This document shows positions 1-7,598 of a stretch of 49,031 nt of DNA, one piece after another. Position 1 is the stretch's first letter. Each line of letters opens with the position of its first letter. The notes beneath the pieces are model-generated. The model was not told where the DNA came from, searched no databases, and saw only the letters and a list, made by a program, of their open reading frames with translations. The stretch is from an uncultured Clostridia bacterium (GTDB taxonomy: Bacteria > Bacillota > Clostridia > Oscillospirales > Ruminococcaceae): NCBI GenBank assembly GCA_947588805.1, contig CANPYR010000012.1, positions 1 to 49,031 on the forward strand, written 5' to 3'. The position numbers and the translations under genes were made by a program.

Positions 1-22
1 GCCAGGATCAAACTCTTAATTA
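1..22 (-). rRNA. 5' end of 16S rRNA gene, cut by the window edge
   Basis: The first 16 bases are the exact reverse complement of the universal 16S 5' motif AGAGTTTGATCCTGGC, so a 16S gene runs leftward off the window. Only the extreme 5' end is present. The mature end is estimated at about position 20-24 from the usual distance to this motif. The identification is supported by two rRNA-type promoters upstream on the same strand. Confidence 0.9.
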
Positions 23-435
23 TAGTTGTATCCTATAGCACTTTCGTGCTGTAAAATCTCAGATAAATCTGACTTTTGCATTTTTAAGTCTTTGCTTGAC
101 TTTTAACGACGCGATTAAAACTCTTTGAGGACGAGCGGTCGAGCGTTTATGACCGCGAAGTCCGAAAAGCAAGTTTTAACGCTTCGTTTATTACTCAAAG
201 TAATTTTTTAGGGTCTTGGTTCGTTTCATTGTTCAATTTTCAAGGTACTGTTTTTCGCTCCCTTTTTCAAGGGTGCCCGACTATTGTAACACATCTTTTC
301 GTCTTTGTCAAGGGGTTTTTAAAAAATTTTTTTAATTTTTTTCGCCCCGGCTTGACTTAGTACTACTCATAGCCGTCCGTCCTCGCTAACGCCTGTAAAG
401 CTTTTCGCTTTACTTCCTCGCGGGACAGCTTTTGT
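23..435 (-). other. rRNA operon leader with hairpins and a dispersed-repeat segment
   Basis: This untranslated stretch lies between the rRNA promoters and 16S. It holds small hairpins at 39-53 (AGCAC-tttc-GTGCT), around 259-273 (CCCTT...AAGGG on the minus strand) and 397-415 (GTAAAGC...GCTTTAC). Positions about 97-190 share two blocks with the intergenic region at 12051-12215, which is odd for an rRNA leader. No coding sequence is credible here. Confidence 0.6.
283..311 (-). promoter_or_regulatory. rRNA promoter P2 (proximal)
   Basis: On the minus strand TTGACA (311-306) and TACAAT (288-283) are separated by exactly 17 bp. It directs transcription into the 16S gene about 260 bp away. Confidence 0.85.
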
Positions 436-464
436 ATTGTACCACCTTTTTCCCCTTTTGTCAA
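436..464 (-). promoter_or_regulatory. rRNA promoter P1 (distal)
   Basis: A second TTGACA (464-459) and TACAAT (441-436) pair with 17-bp spacing lies 153 bp upstream of P2. Tandem promoters of this kind are typical of rRNA operons in Bacillota. Confidence 0.82.
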
Positions 465-559
465 GCCTTTTTCGCAAATTTTTTGGATTTGGTACTTTGC
501 ACAAGTTTACATATGCTTTGTTTCGCTGATTTAGGGCGTTTTGACCGGCAAAAATTTTC

Positions 560-1702
560 CTATTCCATAGCGGCGCTCAGTTTTGCTATATTTCTGTCCT
601 CGGAAAATGTCGCGGCGTTATATAAAAGCAAGATCCTGTCAAAGCTTTCGGGGTCGGCGTAGTCCCTTAAATCCATCATATAACGAAGATCTATCACCGT
701 CACCTTTGAAAAGTGCTTGGTGAGAAAGGGTACGAAGCAGTTCGCGAAGCTGTCTTTGATCACAAGCACCGAACCGCCGCTCGCTTCCGATTCTATCTCT
801 ATCATCGGCACGTTTTCCCCTAAAAACGTCAGATATTTGTCTCGCTTTTCAAGATTCTCACGAAAATAAAGTCCGTCGTGAACGCTTTGCGTGCCGTCCG
901 GCTCGCTTATTACTACTTCCGTCACCTTAGCGCCGCCGGAGGTATATATATCTATAGTATCCGGCTCCGCGGAATCGCTCAGCACTTTTGTATAGTACGA
1001 CCCCAAAAAGCCGTGGCTCGCGTGCTCGATATCTATCCTGTCAAGACCTACGGGATCGTATCCGTAGCTCCTTATAAGCTCGGAGTACGCCAAATACGCC
1101 CCTCCCGTGGTCCAGTGGTGGTCGGTGCGGTAGTAGATGTAGTCCCCGCGGTTTTTCATCATGGTATCGAACAGGTCTACGTACTGAACCGACGGATCAA
1201 GCTTTGAATATACGTAGCTTATCATCCTTCGCTCCTCCGGCTCCGGAGAATAGTCGGGAAGAAGATCCGCATATATCTGCGAGGAAGTCGGAGCAAGCAT
1301 AAGAGTCATCCTGCCGCCCGCGCTCTTTCCGAATTTGTTCAGCGCTTCGATATTTCTGTCTATATTCTCATAATCGTACGGCTCTACCGCCTGAAAAAGC
1401 CTTCCCTCGGATATATAAACCCCGTTTATCTTTTCATGCCCCAAAAGCCGTTCGAGTCCCGTTCTCAGGGATATCCAGCCGGTCCTTAACGCGAAGTGAT
1501 CCTTTAAATATTCCGATATCCCGTCGGACAGCTCCCCCGAGACCGCTGATCTTATACTCAGCGACGGGGCTTTCGCGAGATATTTATTCTCAAGCTCCGA
1601 AAAATCCTTCTTAGGAAGTATTAGAGTCGCCGCTCCGAATGCAGCTATAGCCGCGAAAAACAAAACCGGAGTCAGGAGAGTTATTATCCTTTTTAAATTC
1701 AT
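560..1702 (-). CDS. DHHW-family surface polysaccharide modification protein (AlgJ/AlgX-like)
   Basis: This 380-residue protein has an N-terminal signal anchor (about 5-29) followed by an extracytoplasmic domain. The family-defining DHHW is at residues 194-197 within RTDHHWT, and a candidate nucleophile Ser318 lies in KDSFAN. This arrangement matches the SGNH-like DHHW family that works with MBOAT proteins in O-acetylation of extracellular polymers. The gene begins 17 bp after the MBOAT gene and is the last of its cluster. A membrane-proximal segment (about 55-95, with EYLKDHFALRTG) is echoed in the SH3 protein at 19975-21069. The acyl acceptor cannot be told from sequence. I see no clear terminator before rRNA promoter P1. 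Confidence 0.86.
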   Translation of the reverse strand: MNLKRIITLLTPVLFFAAIAAFGAATLILPKKDFSELENKYLAKAPSLSIRSAVSGELSDGISEYLKDHFALRTGWISLRTGLERLLGHEKINGVYISEGRLFQAVEPYDYENIDRNIEALNKFGKSAGGRMTLMLAPTSSQIYADLLPDYSPEPEERRMISYVYSKLDPSVQYVDLFDTMMKNRGDYIYYRTDHHWTTGGAYLAYSELIRSYGYDPVGLDRIDIEHASHGFLGSYYTKVLSDSAEPDTIDIYTSGGAKVTEVVISEPDGTQSVHDGLYFRENLEKRDKYLTFLGENVPMIEIESEASGGSVLVIKDSFANCFVPFLTKHFSKVTVIDLRYMMDLRDYADPESFDRILLLYNAATFSEDRNIAKLSAAME

Positions 1703-1719
1703 TCTTTTCCCCCGCTCTC

Positions 1720-3198
1720 TCAGAAATTGAAGTAAAGAAACGGATTGTAGCTTTCGTTTACTATATATGCGGTGGATGCTATCAGAAGAGTCAGAGATAC
1801 TATCGGCTCAATAAAGTCAAACACGCTGAATTTCAGCCCCGCTTTTTCAAGCCTTTCGTCTATCTTTCTTCTGAAATTCCTCGGCGCGTCCGAAGCAAAG
1901 AACACGCAGAGCGCTGCCGTGACCGAAAATTCGCATACCAGCCAGAGGGTGTTTCTGTCAAAGAAGCTCCCGCCCGCGCCGAACATCGCCCCGAAATATC
2001 CCATCGCCGCCGAAAGATTTTCGGTATCGAAAAGCACCCATCCGAATATCACCGCAAGCATTGTATATATCCAGGAAACGGTCCCGGGAAGCTTTTCAAG
2101 AATTCTTCCCAAGAATAACCGCTCGGCGATTATAAGCAGCCCGAACCAGATCCCCCAGAGAAGAAAATTAAAGCTCGCTCCGTGCCAGAGCCCGGTCAGT
2201 ATCCACACTGCCGCAAGATTTCTCACCGTCTTAAGCTTTCCCTCCCTGCTCCCTCCGAGCGGGATATATACATACCTTTTGAACCACTCCCCGAGAGTCA
2301 TATGCCACCTTCGCCAGAATTCCCTCACGCTCTTTGAAAGATACGGCAGATCGAAATTTTCCGGGAACTCAAACCCAAGCATTCTCCCCATCCCGATCGC
2401 CATGTCGGAATACCCCGAGAAGTCGAAATAGATCTGAAACGTGAAGGCTATGATCCCTATCCATGCGGTCAGCGCGGGAAGAGTCGAATAGTCCGAAGCT
2501 CTTACCTCCTCCCAAAGCCTTCCTATGCCGTTTGCAAGCAGCGCTTTCTTTGCAAGCCCCCGGCAGAATCTTGAAACTCCCGAAGACAAAGATTTCGCCG
2601 TGACTCTTCTGTCCGAAAGGCTTTTTTCTATCTCGGAGTATCTCACGATCGGTCCCGCTACTATCTGCGGAAAGCATGTCACATACGCCGCGAAATCTAT
2701 GAAGCTTCGCTGCACAGAAATATTTCCGAGATATAGATCGACCGTGTACGACATGCTCTGAAACGTGAAGAATGATATCCCGATCGGAAGTACTATCTTA
2801 TCAAGAGAAAAATGCGTTCCGATCAGGGCGTTGGAAGCTCCCGCCCAGATATTCGCGGGAAGAGAAGTCCCGAAGATCCCGTTTATTATCTCCGCGATAA
2901 AAGCGGTGTATTTGAATACGCAAAGTATCCCTATATCAAGTATCAGCGAGACCGCAAGGACCGCTTTTTTCGCTTTCGGATCGTTTCGGCGCTTTTCTAT
3001 CATCAGCCCGGCAAGATAGTTTATGATGCAGCACAAAAGCAGCAGTACCGCGTATTTCGGCTCCCCGAAGGCGTAAAATACCGTCCCCGTGACGAAAAGC
3101 CAGAGGTTCTTTAATTTATACCGCTTCGGCAGGAGAAAATGCCCCAAAAGCGCGAGCGGCAGAAAGAAATATATAAATTCGACCGACGAAAATACCAT
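1720..3198 (-). CDS. MBOAT-family membrane O-acyltransferase (AlgI/DltB-like)
   Basis: This 492-residue polytopic membrane protein begins in the usual MBOAT way (MVFSSVEFIYFFLP). The conserved catalytic region is SVREFWRRWHMTLGEW with His299, followed by LTGLWHGASFNFLLWG with His339, the invariant MBOAT histidine. The ATG at 3198 starts just after the stop of rnmV, so translation is probably coupled. The DHHW gene follows immediately, which points to transfer of acyl groups across the membrane to a cell-surface polymer rather than to the Dlt system: no dltA, C or D is present. It is also the intact reference for the degenerate homologue at 21138-22439. Confidence 0.93.
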   Translation of the reverse strand: MVFSSVEFIYFFLPLALLGHFLLPKRYKLKNLWLFVTGTVFYAFGEPKYAVLLLLCCIINYLAGLMIEKRRNDPKAKKAVLAVSLILDIGILCVFKYTAFIAEIINGIFGTSLPANIWAGASNALIGTHFSLDKIVLPIGISFFTFQSMSYTVDLYLGNISVQRSFIDFAAYVTCFPQIVAGPIVRYSEIEKSLSDRRVTAKSLSSGVSRFCRGLAKKALLANGIGRLWEEVRASDYSTLPALTAWIGIIAFTFQIYFDFSGYSDMAIGMGRMLGFEFPENFDLPYLSKSVREFWRRWHMTLGEWFKRYVYIPLGGSREGKLKTVRNLAAVWILTGLWHGASFNFLLWGIWFGLLIIAERLFLGRILEKLPGTVSWIYTMLAVIFGWVLFDTENLSAAMGYFGAMFGAGGSFFDRNTLWLVCEFSVTAALCVFFASDAPRNFRRKIDERLEKAGLKFSVFDFIEPIVSLTLLIASTAYIVNESYNPFLYFNF

Positions 3199-3201
3199 TT
3201 T

Positions 3202-3786
3202 TTACATCTCGCTTATCAGCTTTTTATATTCCTCAAATGCGACCGACGCGTTTATTACGTCCAAAAGCCCCGAGACCGAAAGGTTAGTGGGAAGCCCGAG
3301 CTTTTTAAGAAGCTCCCCGCGCTTTTCGGAGCTGTTTTTTCCCCCGTACAGCCCGTCGGAATATAGGTCCGCTCTTTCGACTTTTTTCCCGGGCCTTGGC
3401 TCTTCTCCGCATACCCCGGCGGTCTCGAAGGCTTTTCTTATTATCTCCTCCGGTACGCCTTCTACCCCTAACTTTCCCTCTGCGGAGGGCTTTGGCTTTC
3501 GCTTTTCTTTTCCTAAGATCTCAGGGATGTATACGTTTTTAACCGTTCCCTTCGGGACTGCGCCCTTGATATATCCCCTGATACGGAATCCCGCGGAATC
3601 GCTGTCGGTGAGGATTATTATCCCGCCGTTTTTTGCAAAATGCCGCAAAAGCGCTATCTTCTCGGGATCTTTAAAAACCCCGAACCCGTCGGTGGTTATT
3701 ATCGGGCAGTCGACGAGCCGCGAGAGCTTTATCTTATCGTACTTCCCCTCGCATACTACCGCCCCGGACGGATGAAGCTTCTCCAT
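3202..3786 (-). CDS. rnmV: Ribonuclease M5 (5S rRNA maturase)
   Basis: This 194-residue protein has an N-terminal Toprim domain: VCEGKYDKIKL supplies the conserved Glu (about residue 13), and LTDSDSAGF at about 60-68 supplies the metal-binding aspartates. A lysine-rich linker and a C-terminal DUF4093-type domain follow, the standard layout of bacterial RNase M5. The family trims 5S rRNA precursors in Gram-positive bacteria. The ATG at 3786 has AGAGGA about 6 nt upstream. It sits between holA and the MBOAT gene, with a palindromic element separating it from holA. The more common neighbours ksgA and tatD are absent. Confidence 0.88.
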   Translation of the reverse strand: MEKLHPSGAVVCEGKYDKIKLSRLVDCPIITTDGFGVFKDPEKIALLRHFAKNGGIIILTDSDSAGFRIRGYIKGAVPKGTVKNVYIPEILGKEKRKPKPSAEGKLGVEGVPEEIIRKAFETAGVCGEEPRPGKKVERADLYSDGLYGGKNSSEKRGELLKKLGLPTNLSVSGLLDVINASVAFEEYKKLISEM

Positions 3787-3804
3787 TTTTATTCCTCTAA
3801 TTTC

Positions 3805-3984
3805 TTAAGGCGTCACCGCACAATTATTTTGGTGCAGATACGCAGTCAGATTTTTTGTCAGATGAAACAAAAACCGGAGCTAATACTTTGTGTATTAGCG
3901 AGGATTTTTGTGAAATATGACGAAAAATATGCAAGTAGATGCGCCAAAAAGGCGTTAGCCGCTAATTGCGCGGTGATGCCTTAA
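3805..3984. mobile_element. MITE-like 180-bp fold-back element
   Basis: The ends are 20-bp imperfect inverted repeats (AAGGCGTCACCGCACAATTA at 3807-3826 and its complement at 3963-3982, 18 of 20 matching) inside a TTAA...TTAA frame. Pairing continues inward (TTTTGGTGCAGATAC against GTAGATGCGCCAAAA) to a central stem GCTAATAC-tttgt-GTATTAGC near 3880-3900, so almost the whole element is one long imperfect palindrome. No ORF is credible. It lies between two co-oriented genes, holA and rnmV. The shape fits a miniature inverted-repeat transposable element. No second copy was seen in the window. Confidence 0.7.
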
Positions 3985-3987
3985 TTT

Positions 3988-5040
3988 TTATCTTAACATC
4001 CTGACTACCGCTTCTTCCAAAAGAACCCGGTCGTCGGTTCTCAGAGATTTAACCCCCGCGTCGCATTCCGCGAGCACCGAGATACATTTTCTCAGTCTCT
4101 CTATCGGGATCTTAGCGCAGTCCCGAAGCGCGTATTTTATCGCGAATTCTCTGCCTTTATATGAAAACGCTTCCTCTATGTCCTTAGCGCTTCTTCCGCT
4201 TATCAAGCAGAGCTTCGCGCGGTAAAGATCCAAAAAGGATCCCGCAAGCACCGCTATCAAAGACGCGGTCTCCTTTTGCATGCCGTACAGTCCGTCAAGA
4301 GTCTTAAGCGCTTCTTCGGCTCTCCCCTCGCTTATCTCGCGAGCTAAACGGTAAGCGTCGGTTTCAAGCCTTCCGCTTACGAGCTCGTTTACGTCGCTTA
4401 AGCTTATCTTTTCGCCGAAGCGGTACGCAGAAAGCTTTTCAATCTCGTTTTTTATCATCAGAAGATCGCTCCTACAGCTTTCCGCAAGCCTTTGGGCGGC
4501 TTCTTCCGATATCTCCGAGCCCTCGGCGCTAACGAGCTTCTGTATATATTTTATCAGCTCTCTCGGGCTTTTGAGCGAAAATTCCGCCGCCGCTCCCCCG
4601 CACTTCAGAATATGCTCGCAGAGCTTTTTATTCGCCCCGCCGAGCGTTTTCTTGCCGCCGCAGGGATCGAACGCAGTCGCATATATTATTACCGTCGCGG
4701 TATCGGGATCTATGCCGGAAATTATATCTTTAAGCGCGGCAGTATCCTTAGGAGTCAGCTTTTCCGCTTCAAGATCGTTTATAGCCGTCACGGTCCTTTC
4801 CGCAAAAACCGGAAGCGCTTCCACAGCGTCGGAGAGCTCCGAAAGATCGATCTGTCCGGCCGGGAAAAAGCGATAGTTCAGGTCCGCGGCTTCCTTCGGG
4901 ACGAGCTTTGCTATAAGCTTTTTGACCGTCCCTTCAAGAGTCGCGGTATCCTTGCCGTAAAAATAATAACACGGCCTTATACCTTTTTTAATATCGGAGA
5001 TAAGCTCCTGCTCCGAAAAAATCCTCTCGACAGCCGCCGT
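3988..5040 (-). CDS. holA: DNA polymerase III delta subunit (clamp-loader)
   Basis: This is the clamp-loader delta subunit, which opens the sliding clamp. The familiar N-terminus is readable as ISDIKKGIRPCYYFYGKD, followed by the AAA+-like core and a C-terminal helical domain (SYKGREFAIKYALRDC). The first conventional start in frame is a GTG at 4824, which would give only 278 residues and lose the conserved N-terminus. The open frame continues upstream to the comEC stop at 5065 without any ATG, GTG or TTG. A strong AAGGGAGGA lies at 5055-5047, and 6 nt after it is an in-frame ACG (5040-5038), giving about 350 residues, normal for the family. ACG is therefore the proposed start. An ATT at 5022-5020 is the alternative. 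Confidence 0.82.
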   Translation of the reverse strand, partial: TAAVERIFSEQELISDIKKGIRPCYYFYGKDTATLEGTVKKLIAKLVPKEAADLNYRFFPAGQIDLSELSDAVEALPVFAERTVTAINDLEAEKLTPKDTAALKDIISGIDPDTATVIIYATAFDPCGGKKTLGGANKKLCEHILKCGGAAAEFSLKSPRELIKYIQKLVSAEGSEISEEAAQRLAESCRSDLLMIKNEIEKLSAYRFGEKISLSDVNELVSGRLETDAYRLAREISEGRAEEALKTLDGLYGMQKETASLIAVLAGSFLDLYRAKLCLISGRSAKDIEEAFSYKGREFAIKYALRDCAKIPIERLRKCISVLAECDAGVKSLRTDDRVLLEEAVVRMLR

Positions 5041-5046
5041 ACAATT

Positions 5047-5055
5047 TCCTCCCTT
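5047..5055 (-). promoter_or_regulatory. Strong ribosome-binding site that places the holA start
   Basis: AAGGGAGGA on the minus strand is followed after 6 nt by ACG in the holA frame. No standard start codon lies within reach in that frame. The site overlaps nothing else, so it argues for translation beginning at this unusual codon. Confidence 0.6.
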
Positions 5056-5064
5056 ACCGTTTAT

Positions 5065-7044
5065 TTATATAGCTAAATTATAGCTCTTATAAAATCTCCC
5101 GACGTATTCTTTTATTCCGTTATCCCCGACTACGCTCACGCCGTCAAGAAGAGTTATTCTTATATCCGGCTCGTTAGTTTCGGGATCATCGGATTTAATA
5201 TACTCCCCGAAGCCGATAACCGCCGCGCCGTTTGTAAGAGTGATCTTAGCGCCGCTTTCATAAAGCTTTATCTTTATATCCCCAATCCCTATCTCCGAGC
5301 CGGGTACGGAAGAGCTTTCGCCGACCGTAAACACATTCCCGGAGGACTGAGCGGCCGAAAGATATGAAGCTTCGGCCGAAGGCGCTCTTTTATATATTAT
5401 CGCGGCGTTTATTATCGCCCCGCAGCTTTCCGCTATCTCCTCGGCGGTGCGTGCGGAATATCCTTCGTAGTCTATTACCGCCATGCTCCCGCGGGATATT
5501 ATTGCCGCGGCTTTTTCACGTCCGGAGTTTATCGCTATAAGCCTGAAATTACCGCGCGGAAGCGCCGAAAATACTCCGTTTGCAAATATTATCATACATA
5601 CCGAAAAGATTCCCAAAAACGCGGTTTTTCTTACGTTTTTAGATATAATATATATCGCCGCCGCCAGCGCCGCGGCAGCGAAAAAAGCGATAAAAACGGC
5701 GTTATTTCCTTTAGGGATATATGCAAATCTCAGCTTGCCGAGCTTACCGCATACCGCCGTCACCGGCTCAAGAATTATCCCCGCGAGAACCGCTGCGGGA
5801 GAGAATATACATCCCGAGAGAACGAATACCATCCCGACAGTCAGAGCCGCCGAACAGAGCGGGATCGCAAAAATATTCACCAAAGGACCTATCAGCGAAA
5901 GCTCGTTGAAATGAAGAAGCACAAAAGGCGCGGAAGCAAATGAAGCGGAGAGCGAGGTTACAAGTCCTTTAAGAATCTCAGATTCGATATCAAATTCTTT
6001 TATCAGGCTTTTGGATATCACCGCGGCTCCGAATACTCCCGCGAAAGAGAGCTGAAAGGAAGCGTCAGCTGCGGAAAACGGAGAAAATATTATCATTATT
6101 CCCGCCGCCGCGGATATCGTGTTAAGGCCGTCTGGCTTTCGGTGAAAAATATCCGCAAAAAGAACAAAGCTCAGCATTACAAAAGCTCTGATCGCGGATA
6201 TTCTCATGCCGGAAAAGATCAGAAATACCAAGGCCGCAAATTCCGCTGCAAAAGCGCTCGCCTTCTTAGGAGCGCGAAGCTTTTTCATCACAAAAAATAC
6301 AGCCGCCGCGACTATCGAAACATGAAGCCCCGAGACAGCGGCGATATGACCAGCGCCGCTTCGGTTTAACTTCAGTCTCAGGCCGTCGGATATCGCCCCG
6401 ACGTCGCCGGAAATCATTGCCGCCAAAAGCTCTCCCGTCTCTCCGGGAACCGATTCCCTAAGACTTTCGGAAACGGTTTCGCTGTATTTTCTTATCGCAT
6501 AGAATAAATTTTTATTCTTTTTAACGCTCAGCGTTTTTTCTATATTGCCCTGAAGAAAGATCCCGTCCGGGTAGTACTGCGACCTGCCGTCGAAGTTCAG
6601 GTAGCTTTTTATCGCTTCGACCTTCGCGACAGCTTCTATCTCGTCGCCCGGCTCGAAATTCCCACCGTTTGAATACAAAAGGATCTTTCCCTTATTCCCG
6701 TCGACGCTCCCCGATACCACTATCCTCATCCTGTCGCCGCCCGAGACTTCGCTCACCCTCCCAAAGACGGAGACTTCTTTGCCGTCAAGCCGTTCAAGAG
6801 GTCTCACCCTAAGAGAATATTTTCCGAAGCATAACAACCCGCCGAGCAGAAATCCCGCAAAAAACAGCTCCGCTCTTTTTCTGATCCCCTCGCGCGTCGG
6901 GATGGCGATAAGAACGGATATCGCGGATATGATAACGTATATTATCGGGATTTTAGGCCCGAGTTCGGAATAGGCGAGCAGGTAAAAGCCGTAAAACGCG
7001 CCCGCGCTAAGCCCGAAGCACAGAGGAACGGCTCTTCGAGTCAT
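5065..7044 (-). CDS. comEC: ComEC/Rec2-type competence membrane protein with degenerate C-terminal domain
   Basis: This 659-residue protein has N-terminal membrane segments and a DUF4131/OB-like extracytoplasmic domain (about 85-175). The Competence membrane core contains GAGHIAAVSGLHVSIV (about 230-246) and many further membrane helices to about residue 500. The family forms the channel for single-stranded DNA uptake. The C-terminal 160 residues occupy the place of the usual metallo-beta-lactamase domain, but the HxHxDH metal site is not recognisable: where it should fall the sequence reads YKRAPSAEASYL. The ATG at 7044 has AGGTGGTGA upstream. It is first in a cluster with holA, whose frame follows directly after the TAA at 5065. 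Confidence 0.9.
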   Translation of the reverse strand: MTRRAVPLCFGLSAGAFYGFYLLAYSELGPKIPIIYVIISAISVLIAIPTREGIRKRAELFFAGFLLGGLLCFGKYSLRVRPLERLDGKEVSVFGRVSEVSGGDRMRIVVSGSVDGNKGKILLYSNGGNFEPGDEIEAVAKVEAIKSYLNFDGRSQYYPDGIFLQGNIEKTLSVKKNKNLFYAIRKYSETVSESLRESVPGETGELLAAMISGDVGAISDGLRLKLNRSGAGHIAAVSGLHVSIVAAAVFFVMKKLRAPKKASAFAAEFAALVFLIFSGMRISAIRAFVMLSFVLFADIFHRKPDGLNTISAAAGIMIIFSPFSAADASFQLSFAGVFGAAVISKSLIKEFDIESEILKGLVTSLSASFASAPFVLLHFNELSLIGPLVNIFAIPLCSAALTVGMVFVLSGCIFSPAAVLAGIILEPVTAVCGKLGKLRFAYIPKGNNAVFIAFFAAAALAAAIYIISKNVRKTAFLGIFSVCMIIFANGVFSALPRGNFRLIAINSGREKAAAIISRGSMAVIDYEGYSARTAEEIAESCGAIINAAIIYKRAPSAEASYLSAAQSSGNVFTVGESSSVPGSEIGIGDIKIKLYESGAKITLTNGAAVIGFGEYIKSDDPETNEPDIRITLLDGVSVVGDNGIKEYVGRFYKSYNLAI

Positions 7045-7598
7045 GCGCTCACCACCTGTAGTTTTTTAAGCCGGGTTGTCGGAGGGTGTTGTTGGGGTTG
7101 AGGCTGGGGTTGGTTATGTTATAGTAATCGGTAATATTATATCAGATTGCGCGGGGGATGTCAAGGTGGGGGAGCTCCTAAGATGTGGCCAAGGCGGCCA
7201 CATCAAGAATACAGAAGTCAGATGTCAGACGTCAGAACTTCAAGGCGTCGCCTATGGCGACGATTTTAAAAATAATGAATAATGCGGGCGAATTAGACAC
7301 TCCCCCTCCCCACACCCCGCTTGACTTTTTTATAATAAAGAGTTATAATATACATAATAATTCCCACAAGTCCGATACGTCGGACTATATGTCAAACTAT
7401 ATGTCAGACAAATTCCATACCATATGCCAACCCATATACCAACCATACGCCTAACCGAAATCTTTTATGCTTTAATAATTTAACAAAATTTAAATCATAA
7501 CACAACTCCGATATCCGACGTTTGATATCTCCTATCCTACTTCTATTTTCCATCTACGTCTGTCTCGCATCCATTTTTCTGTCTGGGGGTCGATTGCA
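7045..7598. other. Intergenic region between divergent comEC and the hybrid kinase
   Basis: About 550 bp without a credible gene. It holds the 125-bp two-hairpin repeat (7181-7305), a small palindrome TCCGA-tacg-TCGGA at about 7371-7384, and a run of degenerate direct repeats at about 7380-7450 built on ACTATATGTCA and CCATATRCCAA. The stretch 7455-7510 is AT-rich and may carry the kinase promoter, but I could not fix one. Confidence 0.6.
7181..7305. repeat. Dispersed 125-bp two-hairpin repeat, copy 1
   Basis: The unit starts with the hairpin GATGTGGCC-aaggc-GGCCACATC, then has a period-7 tract (GTCAGAT, GTCAGAC, GTCAGAA at 7211-7238), a second hairpin GTCGCC-tat-GGCGAC, and a conserved tail ending in TTAGACACTCCC. 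A nearly identical copy is at 15082-15205 and a decayed one at 13800-13923. All three are intergenic and no protein is encoded. Confidence 0.85.

Noticed and set aside
1772..2431. A 219-codon plus-strand open frame inside the MBOAT gene
   Set aside because: Antisense shadow of a strongly conserved enzyme gene; no ribosome site or family similarity.
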